Shown here: positions 23,580 through 33,930 of the stretch, in pieces
Position numbering within the stretch: the first letter of the stretch is position 1
Layout: each line of letters begins with the position of its first letter
From: Rhododendron vialii
Taxonomy: Eukaryota > Streptophyta > Magnoliopsida > Ericales > Ericaceae
Direction: 5' to 3'
DNA: 64,000 nucleotides
Assembly: GCF_030253575.1 (NCBI RefSeq)
Contig: NC_080559.1
Location: 28,608,501 to 28,672,500, forward strand
Translations under genes and position numbers: made by a program
Notes under the pieces: model-generated
The model's input: the letters and a program-made list of their open reading frames with translations, nothing else
Databases searched by the model: none
Told to the model about the DNA's origin: nothing

Positions 23580-24726
23580 TGCTACTCCATATGAGGAAGG
23601 TTCTCTTTCCACCCATTAAGTTTGATCGTGCATAGTACAGGTTTTTGCTAGTAGTTTATGGCAAATTCTAAAGGGTGCTTCTGGGGCACAAATTTAAGTA
23701 CATTAATTACATTTTGTTATACACATTTCAAGATCTATTAATAACCACATTGAGAATATAAATTATTCCATCAAAAAAAAAGTTCAAAAATATTTTGAAT
23801 TACAAAAATGACCATAACTCTTCATCTTCCTCTATCTTTAAAAAAAATGAGCGGAGTAGGGAAAGTGGAACCCGCCACTTTTCTTTTCTCTAAGACTTCA
23901 ACAAAACATATGATTAAGGTTCAACCAAGCACTTCATACCTTATTTAGAGTTACTCAGAAAGATTTTTACCTGCACAGGTACCAAGCAAACTAAGGTTTG
24001 AAATTTTTCTTCTACATTTCCGTACCATTTTTGTGTGAAGTATTAGAAACTGAAGTTTTGGTCCATCTTCATTTTTGCTATCTCACATTTTGTACAATTG
24101 TTACTGTAATTTTTTCCCTCTTTTAGACTTTGAAAGTTGAGAATCATGGGTTAATATAATTGTTAATAAAATTGTTTCCCTCTTTTACTGTAATTGTTTG
24201 ATTTACATATATAACAAAGAAATTATTCTGTTTTCTTTTTCCGATTCACTAAATGATACTACGAGAGATAGTAATTGCCCACTTGAATTGAATTTTCATG
24301 TTTCCATCGAGAAATTTAAAAAAAGAAAACTTTCAAGTACTAAAAGTCTATCGTGCAGATATTGAAATCCATTTCATTATGATATCATCTAAATTAATGA
24401 GGGTAAGATTGTCATTGGTAAAAGTATTACAAACATTTATGATTAGTTCATAAAAGGGCTAAGCAATGGTTTGTGAGTACGCATAAACACAATTCTTATA
24501 TTTAAGGGCACCTATTAGTAGGACCGTTAGTTTATTAATATTAGTCACCAACAAATTTTAATATATCCAATCACAAGTAAGTTCGAGAAATTTAATTTCT
24601 TAGTACAATTAAAGTTATCGCGCAAAGCAAGCAATGGTCTTATCTCTAAATGCAAGTGTGGTGAATACATATAACAAGCGGATCTATGCAATGGTTCAGT
24701 TCAATAACTTTTCTACTTTATCTATA
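23580..24726. other. AT-rich intergenic DNA
   Basis: No open frame of note and no repeat end that I can define. Long A/T stretches dominate. Confidence 0.5.
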
Positions 24727-24728
24727 TA

Positions 24729-24982
24729 ATTCTCTCTGTCCCATGTTGTTTGTCTCTTTTTTTTAGAAAAAACTTTTAAATGTCTTGAATCTATTTTTGA
24801 ATTTGAAAACTCAAAGCATACAGTCATATCAAAACAACTTTTTACCCTTATCTCTTGATTTGAAGTGCCAAGTCAAATTTGAATTGTAGGACATTTTTAG
24901 AAAGTTAAAGTTTTCAAATGGTAATTATTGTGTCTTCAAGTTTGATTTCCCAGATTAGACAAACAAATAGGAATGGAAGGAG
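24729..24982. mobile_element. Diverged Stowaway-type MITE
   Basis: The left end (ATTCTCTCTGTCCCATGTTG) and the right end read inward (CTCCTTCCATTCCTATTTG) share the Stowaway terminus and inner GTTTGTCT. TA flanks are at 24727-24728 and 24983-24984. It is more diverged than the copies at 21710 and 36341. Confidence 0.7.
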
Positions 24983-25479
24983 TATTGTGTGGAGGCGATT
25001 GTCGGTTCATGTGTTTGATCCGTCTGTGTTTTTTTTTTGGTATGCAGTAGGTTGATTTGTGCTCCTAATTGTTAATTATGGTGTTTTAATTGGTTATGTA
25101 CTATACTTTCGTCGTTACTAATCAAATTCTTGTCATTCTCTCAAAAAAGAGCTCTTAACCAGCCAATTACGCGTTGAACTTTTTTTTTCCTGCCGTAAAT
25201 TACTTGTTGAACTTGATTAACGATCATTTAATTTAAAAGCGCAGAGATCTATATCTATACTACTCCGTATATACTATAAGGATGTAGTTACCTAAAATAA
25301 AATTAAGCTCTCTCCTTACCTATCTCTCTTACATGTAATTTTCTTTTTTCTTTTTTCATCTTTTTATTCATTGTTCTACACTTTTTTCAAAATATAAAAT
25401 ATATACTTTATTTTTCTTGAAAATGAAACTAAGTTCAATCAATAATATAATAAATACTCCTTGAAACCGATCTGTATTT

Positions 25480-25571
25480 TTTTTTTTCGTTTTTCATTTT
25501 TTTTATTGTTGTAAAATTTTCCTAATTTTTTTTCGTTTTTCATTTTTTTTATTGTTGTAAAATTTTCCTAA
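25480..25571. repeat. 46-bp tandem duplication
   Basis: Two adjacent near-identical copies of a unit containing CGTTTTTCATTTTTTTTATT and ending ATTTTCCTAA. Confidence 0.85.
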
Positions 25572-25669
25572 TCATTTTGCGAGAAAATGGAGTATATTCC
25601 AAGAGTCATACGCGCTGATCCAAGGATATGCAAGAAAAAGCAGAAAACCTAAAGGGACTGACGGGGTCC

Positions 25670-26021
25670 CTATGGAAATCGTACCGACGGTCCAGCCGGG
25701 CCGTCTCCGGCCTCCGAAAGGCCGATCCGAGCCGTCCAAAAATTCTATAAAAAAAAACGAGGGGGCCTACTGAGAATCAACGGCATCCGATGTGTGTAGA
25801 GTACTTGACTCAAACGCCTTTTTTTATACATGTATATACGAAAAAATTGGGTGTTTGGATCGAACACCTATACATGTCGGATGCTGTTGATTCCCGCGAA
25901 GGCCCACTCTATTTTTTTTTTATAGAATTTTTGGAAAGCTCGGATTGGCCGTTCGGTGGCCGAAGATAGTCTGGCGTGGCCGTCTGTCCATCTTCAGTAC
26001 AGTACCTGTCGGTACCAATAG
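25670..26021. mobile_element. Foldback (long inverted repeat) element
   Basis: The left arm starts CTATGGAAATCGTACCGAC and the right arm, read inward, CTATTGGTACCGAC. The arms stay alignable for about 150 bp, through GATCCGAGC(C/T)..CCAAAAATTCTATAAA and CATCCGA, almost to the middle. No coding capacity and no clear target duplication. Arms rich in GGCC and CCGA recall the interrupted foldback element at 29494-31805. Confidence 0.7.
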
Positions 26022-26114
26022 CAGGATTCAAGAAAATGGTCTAACACTCTAACTGATGTTTCTTTCTTTTATATACATATATATATATATTCCATGCATC
26101 GAACGGGTAAGACA

Positions 26115-27722
26115 CTGTAGATTTTAGTCAAATGTGTAAACAAGATTGACTCCAACTTCATAAGGTAATTAATTAACTGTATCTCCATGACTCCATCCAC
26201 GTGCCATTAATTTTCTCTCGCTCGGCAGGTTAAGGAAAGAAATCACTAGGGAAAATATGTGACTATAATTTTCGGAAGTACTTGTGAAACAATAATTTCC
26301 AAAACGATTCCCCCAAAAAAAAATAAAAATAAAAATTACTGGCACCCCAAAAGAAAGAATTTCCTAAAAGCTGCTTCCTATAAGCACAAAGGGGTGATCA
26401 TGCACGTTACATATATATGGTAACTTTGTCATCATTCATAAGAGCGTTGTCCCTTCTTGTAACTGGTTTCATCCCTTCGAATAATGGCTTCATCACATCG
26501 AGATTGGGCATGGCTTCCAATAAACCTCCTGTACTCTATTCTACAGAAAATTGTTAAGTTCTCGGACTACAAACGTTTCAGCGCCGTCTGTCAAACGATG
26601 GAGTCACCATGCTCTCGAGCTGGCCACTGACGATTGCAAGCAGAGATTACACATTCTCAAAGCATGTCATAATAAACTTCCTATGTTGACGATCGACACG
26701 AAAGAAAACCACGAATCAGATGAGCGATGTTTGTTTAGTGTTACCGAGGGAATTACATACAGGGTGCAATTGCCACTGCCTTGTAATAAGAGGTTTCTTG
26801 GATCCTCCTTTGGATGGTTATTTACTGTGGAGGACAAAACCATGGTCATAATCCTCTTGAACCCTTTTACCGGTGGGGCTATACCCCTCCCGCCTTTAAA
26901 AGATCCGCATGGACACTATGAAGATTACATCGACAATGATCCTGAACATTTTGTAAAGAAGGTAGTCCTATCGTCTGACCCTTTCTTAGCCCAAACAATT
27001 ATGAGGTTGTGGTTATCTACAGTCCTTTGCATCAGTTGGCAATATTAGAATCTGGGAAAGATTCATGGAATTTTGTTGACAGCGCGCCATTTGTATATTC
27101 TGATGTTATTTACTGTCGTAAAGGTCAAGGTCGAGGACTTTATGCGTCACCCATTGGGGTGAACTAGTGAAAATTGACTTCGGTAGTAGTATAAAAATAG
27201 AAGCTTTGACGAAGAAAACTGATGTTGCCCATGTCACTTATCTTGTTCAATCACAAGAGGGTGATCTGCTTTTGGTGCAAAGGTTTTGGGTAAAACCTTA
27301 TAGTGAAATCCGGAAAACTTGGAGATTCATGTTTTGATTCATGTTTTTTATGTTGCTACAGTACTTCATTAGGGAGACAGAGGCTGCTGCTACATGGGTA
27401 CCAATTAAGAGCTTAGGCAGTCAAGCCTTATTTCTGGGTGACAATCATTCTGTTTGTGTTTCGACATTAGAGTTTCCTGATTGCCTACCCAACTGCATTT
27501 ACTACATGGCACAACATCACATCGATATTCCACCGTATGTTTGTCAGGGGATCGATGAGGACTCGGGCATCTTCAATTTAGAAGAAGGAAGCTTCCAATC
27601 GCACTACCTGTTGGATCCTTTTTAACGTGAATGTTCTGCCTCCAATCTGGTTTGTGCCAAATACGAAAGGAACTTTGTTCCGACCGCGTAATCCGTCATC
27701 TATATTCATGGAGTAGTGGAAT
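26115..27722 (+). repeat. Arm 2 of the inverted segmental duplication
   Basis: This is the inverted counterpart of 18131-19718, separated from it by about 6.4 kb. It carries the F-box pseudogene and the same upstream region (TTTCCAAAACGATTCCCCC and similar blocks). Confidence 0.85.
26484..27716 (+). pseudogene. Decayed copy of the F-box/DUF295 gene
   Basis: It begins MASSHRDWAWLPINLLYSI like the intact gene at 18158-19333. Compared with that gene it has an extra A near 26593, a missing T near 26984, a missing C near 27146, a short duplicated ATTCATGTTTT-type insertion near 27330, and an extra T near 27622. Each breaks the frame. Long blocks remain readable in shifted frames, for example KLPMLTIDTKENHESDERCL and LGDNHSVCVSTLEF. 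The 3' end reads on past the intact copy's stop to encode FRPRNPSSIFME before a TAG at 27714. The last part therefore preserves a C-terminus lost from the other copy. Expression is unknown; gene finders might join the blocks with false introns. Confidence 0.9.
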
Positions 27723-27977
27723 TGCTACTTAGTAAGTACTCCAATGTTGTGCTTAATTATGGTTTAATATCGGTAAATTTCGAAGAGTGAATGATAAATG
27801 GTTTCTTTTCGTCAATCTTTTGGAAGTAAATCCTTTACAGCTACTCTGTTATTCAGTCTAACTTTCCTCTCCCGCTGCGCATTGGTGTTTCTATTTTCTA
27901 TTTTATTTTTTTGTTCTTACTGCAAAAAAACAGAGAACCAAACATAGCCTCAGCAATGATTCACATTCATTGAGTTA

Positions 27978-29110
27978 GGGGCTGTTTGATAAAACTGAAA
28001 ACTGAAACTGAAAGCTGAAAAATTAAGTACTGGAAACTGAATGCTGAAATTTTTAAGCTGAAAAGCTGTTTGATAAATATATTAAGTACTAAATTAAAAA
28101 AATGATGAATTAATTTTGTTCCAATTCTATCTTAATTTACTAACGGTCACAATATACTTTTGGTAATGGTAGTGTTGTGGTGGTGGGGGAGTGGTGGAGG
28201 TAGTAGGAGTGCTGGTAGTGGTGGTGGTGGAGTGGTGGTGGTGGTGTAGTGGTGGTAGTGGTGGTGGAGTGGCGGTGGTGGTGATGGTGGTGCAGTGGTG
28301 GTAGGAGCGGTGGTGGAGTGGTGGTAGGAGCGGTGGTGCAATGATGGTAGTGGTGGTGGTGGTGGTGATGTGGTGGTGGTGGAGTGGTGGAGCTGGTGGT
28401 GGTAGTGGAGGAAGTGGTGGTGGTGGTGGTGTAGTGATGGTAGTGGTGGGGGAGTGGCGGTGGTGGTGATGGTGGTGGAGTGGTGGAGCGGTGGTGGTGG
28501 TGGTGTAGTGATGGTAGTGGTGGTGGTTGTGGTTGAGTTGTGGTGGTGGTGGAGTGGTGGTGGTGATGTGGTGGTGGTGGAGCTGGTGGTGGTGATGGTA
28601 GTGGAGGAAGTGGTGGTGGTGGAGTTGGTGGTGGTGATGTGGTGGTGGTGGTGGTAGTGGTAGTGGTGGTGGTTGTGGTTGAGTTGTGGTGGTGGTGGAG
28701 TGGTGGAGCTGGTGGTGGTGATGTGGTGGTGGTGGAGCTGGTGGTGGTGATGGTAGTGGAGGAAGTGGTGGTGGTGGAGTTGGTGGTGGTAGCGGAGGGA
28801 GTGGTGGTGGTGGTGATGTGGTGGAGGAGTGGTGGTAGTGGAGGTGGTGGTGGTAGTGGTGGTGGTGGAGTGGTGGAGGTGTTGGTGGAAGTGGTTGTGG
28901 TGGTGGTATGACGGTTGAATGTAAGTACACAAAAATTCAGCCAGAATTAAGTAGCTCAAAGCTACTTAATTTTTTTCAACTTTTTAGCCTATATTTTAAG
29001 TGGTACTTAATTTGTTAAGTAATATGAAATGTGGTTATCAAACCTACTGAATCACTTATTACTTAATTGATTCAGTATTAAGTGCTGAATTTAGGTTATC
29101 AAACAAGCCC
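27978..29110. mobile_element. TTA-flanked DNA element (PIF/Harbinger-like, non-autonomous), 1133 bp, carrying a GGT-type repeat
   Basis: The left end GGGGCTGTTTGATAA and the right end read inward GGGCTTGTTTGATAA form a 15-bp terminal inverted repeat with two mismatches. TTA flanks both sides (27975-27977 and 29111-29113). Beyond the terminal repeat, both ends share subterminal AAGCTGAA, TTAAGTACT and TTAAGTGCTGAA motifs. There is no transposase. About two thirds of the length is the simple repeat at 28161-28910. Confidence 0.8.
28161..28910. repeat. GTG/GGT/GGA simple-sequence tract, ~750 bp
   Basis: The plus strand is almost wholly G and T (GTGGTGGTGGTGGAG...) with regular GGAGTGG, GATGTGG and GTAGTGG variants. 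Longer imperfect units recur, for example a block with GTTGTGGTTGAGTTGTGG at about 28521 and 28668. The 267- and 270-codon minus frames of His/Pro/Thr and the plus frames of Val/Gly/Trp are low-complexity artefacts. Confidence 0.95.
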
Positions 29111-29113
29111 TTA

Positions 29114-29484
29114 ATGTATGGCTGAATCAGTTATTTAAGCAATTTTAAACAAGTACAAATTGAGTACAATTTATTGAAGCATCAGCTATGTTTCTTGGAT
29201 GCACTCAAGTCCCTCAGTTTGATCTTGAAATTCATACCATGTGTTGAAAGTACAAAATACAAACAATTCTTGCAAAATCGGAGTATTTGTGAGATATGGG
29301 ACTTGCCTCATAGGATCATGCAATCTGTACAATTTTTTACAGTGTGTTCTTTGATTTTGTTTTCTTGTTTAGAGCTGTTAAGTATGGCTGCATGTATTGT
29401 TGTTTCTTGTAAGGGGATTCTATCCATTGTACTTTGTTTTTTGGTTTGAGCCTAATAAAATTTTGTGCACTTAACAAAAATAAA
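29114..29484. other. Intergenic, no feature recognised
   Basis: A 91-codon plus frame (29174-29449) has a hydrophobic end but no family features. I treat this as unassigned spacer between two mobile elements. Confidence 0.4.
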
Positions 29485-29546
29485 AAATACAAATGCAGAC
29501 TAAATTTCCAATGAGGGATCCTGCATGGGCTTACCGTGCGGGACTC

Positions 29547-31487
29547 TGTAGACACCCCAATCTGATTTCCCGATCGTTTTACTTCGTTTTTCGGTTTCTT
29601 ATTTCCCCAATGATGAATCAGGTCGAAAACAGTCTTGAGAACATGGAATGGCTTGAGTTTGGCGTGTGTGGAACCCATCCTTAACCCTGAAAACCCTTGA
29701 ATCCAAACCTGGACCATGGGTTTAACAGTCGCGCGATGCACTAGGACCATCGCGCGATGCTTCACTTGCCAGGTGGTGGTCAAAGTCAAAGTTTTGACTG
29801 TTGACCCTCGCGGGGCTTGTTTGACACTCGCGCGACCCTTCCACACCATCGCACGAGGGTCAACACCTGTCATTTTCACCCTGATTTCGTGGTGATCAGG
29901 GGGCTACAGGCCTATGTGACCCCGTTTCGTCGACTGAACAGCATTCTGAGGGGCTCCCCTTGCACCACCTCTACTCCATTCTCCCATCACCTTTGCCACC
30001 CCACTTCTCCACCAAGCAATTGTGACCAGCTTTGTTGGCTGGTTGCATGGCCTTGTCTAGCCACCAACCAACTCCTCCTTCTATAAGAACCCCCCCCCCC
30101 CCCTCCCTCATCCTTCATTTCAAAGGGTTACCAACATTCTCTTAAGAAAGAAGAAGGAAAGCTTAAACACAAGCACCCCATATTACACTCACTCCCACAT
30201 AATCACTCTCCAAGCCTCACCACCTCCTTCAAGCCATCTCCAAGACACTCAAGCAAAGGTATAATACCTTTCTGCTCACTATTCGAACCCCTGAGGGGGG
30301 CTGGCAGGGTCAAGGCTGGTAATCAATACCAGTTCTGGCCCTAAAGCTAGCAAGGTTTCAAGAGCCATTACCAAGCACTCCCTCGTGCGATAGTCCCACA
30401 CACTCGCGCGACAGTTCTGTCTGCATGAGATTGGACCACGCGGGGAAGGGATGCTGGTCTTTAAGTTTATTGTTGTGTTCATAATTGCTTTCAAGTCTTT
30501 TAAAAGTATTAGTTCACTGTTTTGCATATTAAAAATCATCATTTAGCTTAGTTTATAACTTCACTTGGTTCGGAATGCTCTTGGGATGCTCTTGAACATG
30601 TCTCAGAGCCCTAAGTATGCAAAGCAATTCCTGGAAGTCCAGTTTGAACAATCGCGCACCTGTATCACTCTGTCGCGCGACGGTTCTGTGTTTTTCAGGG
30701 ACTGCCCTTGCATGAGCAGCTTGGCCTTGGCCTCTGTTTAGACACCCCCACTGTTTAGGGGTCGTGTTTCCATAATATTTCCATCTGTTTGTTGTAATAT
30801 TGTTTACTTTCAAGTACTTATAAACTGCTTGGTTTGCACCTGGGTGAGCACTGGTCCTTCCAGAGCCCAGAAGGGAGTAAAATTCAAACCATTGGTGAGG
30901 CATCAACACTCGCGCGAGTGTATGGTATTGTCGCGCGACGGTTTGCTTGCATGCAGATGGATTCACGCATGCAAGCCGGCCGTTTGTTCGTGCCAAAGTC
31001 ATACACAGCACCGTCTTGATGTATGATCGACGTTTTGGACTTTATTCCATTTACTATTTGTTATCTCGCCCATCCATGCCATATCTATCACATCCTGCAA
31101 ACTGTTACAGTTTTAAATCCCCGATTAACTGTTCCCCGCCCTAATTGGCTAAAAATTGATTAATGAAACAGAATCGCAAAACAAACGTTTTTCGCAAATG
31201 CCTAAGTAGAGACCGATCTCCGGATTGGACGAGAGGGATGCCATAAAACCCTTCCCCTCTCGTAACCTGGCTCCCGAACCCAGATATGGTTATGACGGAC
31301 TGGTTCCTTAACTTTTTCAAATCAATCAGTGCGGCAAGCGCTTCGAAATATGGTTCCTTGGGTGTCGGACCTTCAAACCCAAGTGGCAACTCTGTATTTT
31401 ACGAGCGCTTGCTTCCCCGCTCGCGCTCCCTCGATCGGGCCCCTTGCGTTTTGGAATCCGGAAATTCCGAAGGGCACGCTGCCCACA
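29547..31487 (+). mobile_element. Solo LTR (1941 bp) with 5-bp target duplication GACTC
   Basis: It starts TGTAGACACCCC and ends GCTGCCCACA (TG...CA) and is flanked by GACTC on both sides (29542-29546 and 31488-31492). The intact right arm of the host foldback element shows the empty site with GACTC once. A TATA-like CTATAAGAAC (30081) is followed by a run of 14 C and then sequence suited to an LTR promoter/R region. No gag-pol or second LTR is present, so the internal part was lost by LTR-LTR recombination. The 5' terminus is like that of some long-LTR Ty3/gypsy (Tat/Ogre-like) elements; this assignment is inference. Confidence 0.85.
30090..30103. repeat. 14-base C homopolymer
   Basis: A run of 14 C immediately after the LTR TATA-like motif. 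Length is prone to sequencing error. Confidence 0.9.
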
Positions 31488-33920
31488 GACTCCCCTTTCC
31501 CGATCGAATGGCGATGATCCGAGCCGCTCAATATGTTCAGAACGTGATTTTAAGGGTACCCGCGAAAAATCAGCCAAAAAAATGATCGGGAAAGGCTTGA
31601 TCCGAGCAGTTTTTTACTAAACCGTTCAATAAAAAACTGTTCGGATCAAGCCCTTTCCGATCATTTTTTTTGCTGATTTCTCACGAGTACCCTTAAAATC
31701 ACGTTCTGATCACTTTGAGCGGCTCGGATTGTTGCCATTCGGTCGGGAAAGGGGAGTCCCGCACGGTAAGCCCGTGCGGGATCCCTCACTGGAAACGGAC
31801 TCTACAAATACAAACAATCCATATATATGCCCAATCCCTTTTCTTTCTTCTAGAATAAATTGTCATCTCAGGTCCGTTCTGCTAAGAAAAAATAAATAGT
31901 TATTTTTTGAATTAAATGTGATATATTATGAAAGAATGACCTGTTTTGTAAAGCGAGAAATAAGTACTTAAAAAATAAAAATCTTAACGGAATGGGGCCT
32001 GATCAATCTCCATCAACTATCTTGACCTTGGACACACACTCTTTCTTCTCGAGTAAATTGTAAGGTGCATAATAGTCATAGTTCTGAATACCGTTTTGGA
32101 CCAGATACAGATTTTCTTACTGGTACAGTACGTACCGGTACCGGTCAGGTACCGGGTACCGTTTCGAATTTACCGCAACTACAATATATATAATAATTAT
32201 ATATAATTATAATTCAAAAAAATCTCCCATATTATACAATTCATCATAAAATATCTAGTCTCATATTGCTTAGTTACAAAACTCTTTTCCACTTTAAATT
32301 ACTTTGCACACTAGTGAACTTGTGAATGAGAACTCAATGAGAGGTCTCGCGCGCTCGGAAAAATGTACCGTAGCCGAAGGCAATTTGGAAAAACTGATTC
32401 GGAACCCAATTAACCGGGTGCGCATCACGGGTTATTCGTGCGAGGGGGGTGCAAATTCGGGATCTGAGCCTCGCGCACATACTATAGTTAAGCCTGTAAC
32501 GACCCTGATTTTTGGTAAATAAAAATTTCGTTAAATATTTAAATTTTATTTTAATTACTTGGATTTGCTACTAAAAATTTCTTTTTAATTTTAATAATCC
32601 GTCATAATTAGATTTGAAACTTATAAAATTATATCTTTCACGCCGAGCAATCTAGTCATTTACTAAAGACAAGTATGCTTGTAGAAGCACTCGTAGTTTT
32701 TTTCTAGTGAGTTAAAATAAAATCTTTAAATTATATTTCTTGGCTAGAAATCCTACTTGGCAAGTAGAATTAGTTTCCAACCAATTCGTTAGAAAACCTT
32801 AATTACCGTTTCAATCTAGTTACAATTTCCTAATCCTAGATGGACCTTTTTGACCGTCTTTGAGCCTTTTGAACCCCCGAACCCTAATTGAACCATTAGA
32901 CTATAGGAGTAATCATTTTATTCCTATGTTTAGTCATTTCACTTTACCTAGCATCATTACTTACCCTACCTATTGGATAATAAAGGCAAGGGAAAACTTT
33001 AACCTTTGGTCCATAAATGTTAGGGAAAATATTATCCCTTGGACAATAGATTTCCATGACTAGTCATATCAAATTATTACCAATATCCCTTTACCCCTTG
33101 GTCCATAATTGTTAGGGGAATTTTTGTCCCTTGGTTATTAGACCTTTGACTTGCCAAAATGCATGACAAGACAAGTCATACAAGAATCCTATCATTTTGC
33201 TTCCAAAAGAAGCAACCTTAGACTTGCCATAATGAGAACCTAGATTTGACTAGTCATTCAAGCCCATACTTACCTTCTTTAACCAATGGTTAATAAATGC
33301 TAGGAGAATTTTTGACCATTGGTTAATAGCAATTAAGTTGCCAATGAGGCTTTGATTTGACCATACAAAATCATGGGCCAAGAATATCATCATTTTACTT
33401 CCAAGACTAGTTAACCTAACCATGCATGCATGCAACCCTAAGATTTTAGCCTTAAACCTAATAATCCTAGACTTACTTTCCTAGACACTCATATATATAC
33501 TTGTACACATATATATATAGACCAAGAGAGAGAGAGAGAGAACCGTGAGAGAGAGGGAGAGAGAGGCCGAAAGTGAGAGAGTGAGATGGAGTGTGTGCAT
33601 GAGTATTGATTACTTACACAAGCAACATTTATAGCCTTAAGCCTATTTTTTTGACTACATGCCAACCCATTCTAGTCTTTCAAAGTACAAAGCTAGGCCA
33701 TGATTATATTCCTTCTTGCAAGCAACCTCCCCATAGACTTGACAAGTCCAAAACCCTTCATAATGACCTAAAGATTTGGCCAACAATGGAAGTGACAACT
33801 CATGGAAGACTTGGCATGCTTTCAAGCTTGATTGGACATGACAATGGAGCAAATCCATGGGAGAAAGGAGAGAAGGGGGGGGGCCGGCCATAGAGGAGGG
33901 AGGAGGAGCTCAAGTGTTGG

Positions 33921-33930
33921 CTATAAATAG
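33921..33930 (+). promoter_or_regulatory. TATA box of the 3.46-kb solo LTR
   Basis: CTATAAATAG followed after about 25 bp by a CT-rich stretch. It sits about 1.43 kb into the LTR, so a long U3 is implied. Confidence 0.6.

Larger units (their letters stand above)
29494..31805. mobile_element. Foldback/Mutator-like MITE (366 bp of its own) interrupted by a solo LTR
   Basis: The outer flanks are AAATACAAA on both sides (29485-29493 and 31806-31814), a 9-bp target duplication. The left end (GCAGACTAAATTTCCAATGA) and the right end read inward (GTAGAGTCCGTTTCCAGTGA) are inverted repeats. The right arm (about 31625-31805) is continuous. The left arm is split: 29494-29546 holds its outer part and 31493-31615 its inner part, including GATGATCCGAGCCGCTCAA and GATCGGGAAAGGCTTGATCC. 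The arms are almost perfect over about 180 bp, so the uninterrupted element was a near-complete palindrome. Confidence 0.85.

Noticed and set aside
28127-28959. Two minus-strand frames of 267 and 270 codons, rich in His, Pro and Thr
   Set aside because: They are translations of the GGT/GTG simple repeat. Several frames on both strands are open at once, and none has a non-repetitive domain.
31367-31395. Possible tRNA primer-binding-like phrase (CAAGTGGCAACTCTG) as a sign of an internal LTR element boundary
   Set aside because: The LTR continues to CCCACA at 31487, where the GACTC duplication lies, so this phrase is inside the LTR and not adjacent to its end.
30553-31585. Frames of 60-152 codons in the 1.94-kb LTR
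   Set aside because: They lie wholly inside a solo LTR with defined ends. No gag-pol motifs are visible.
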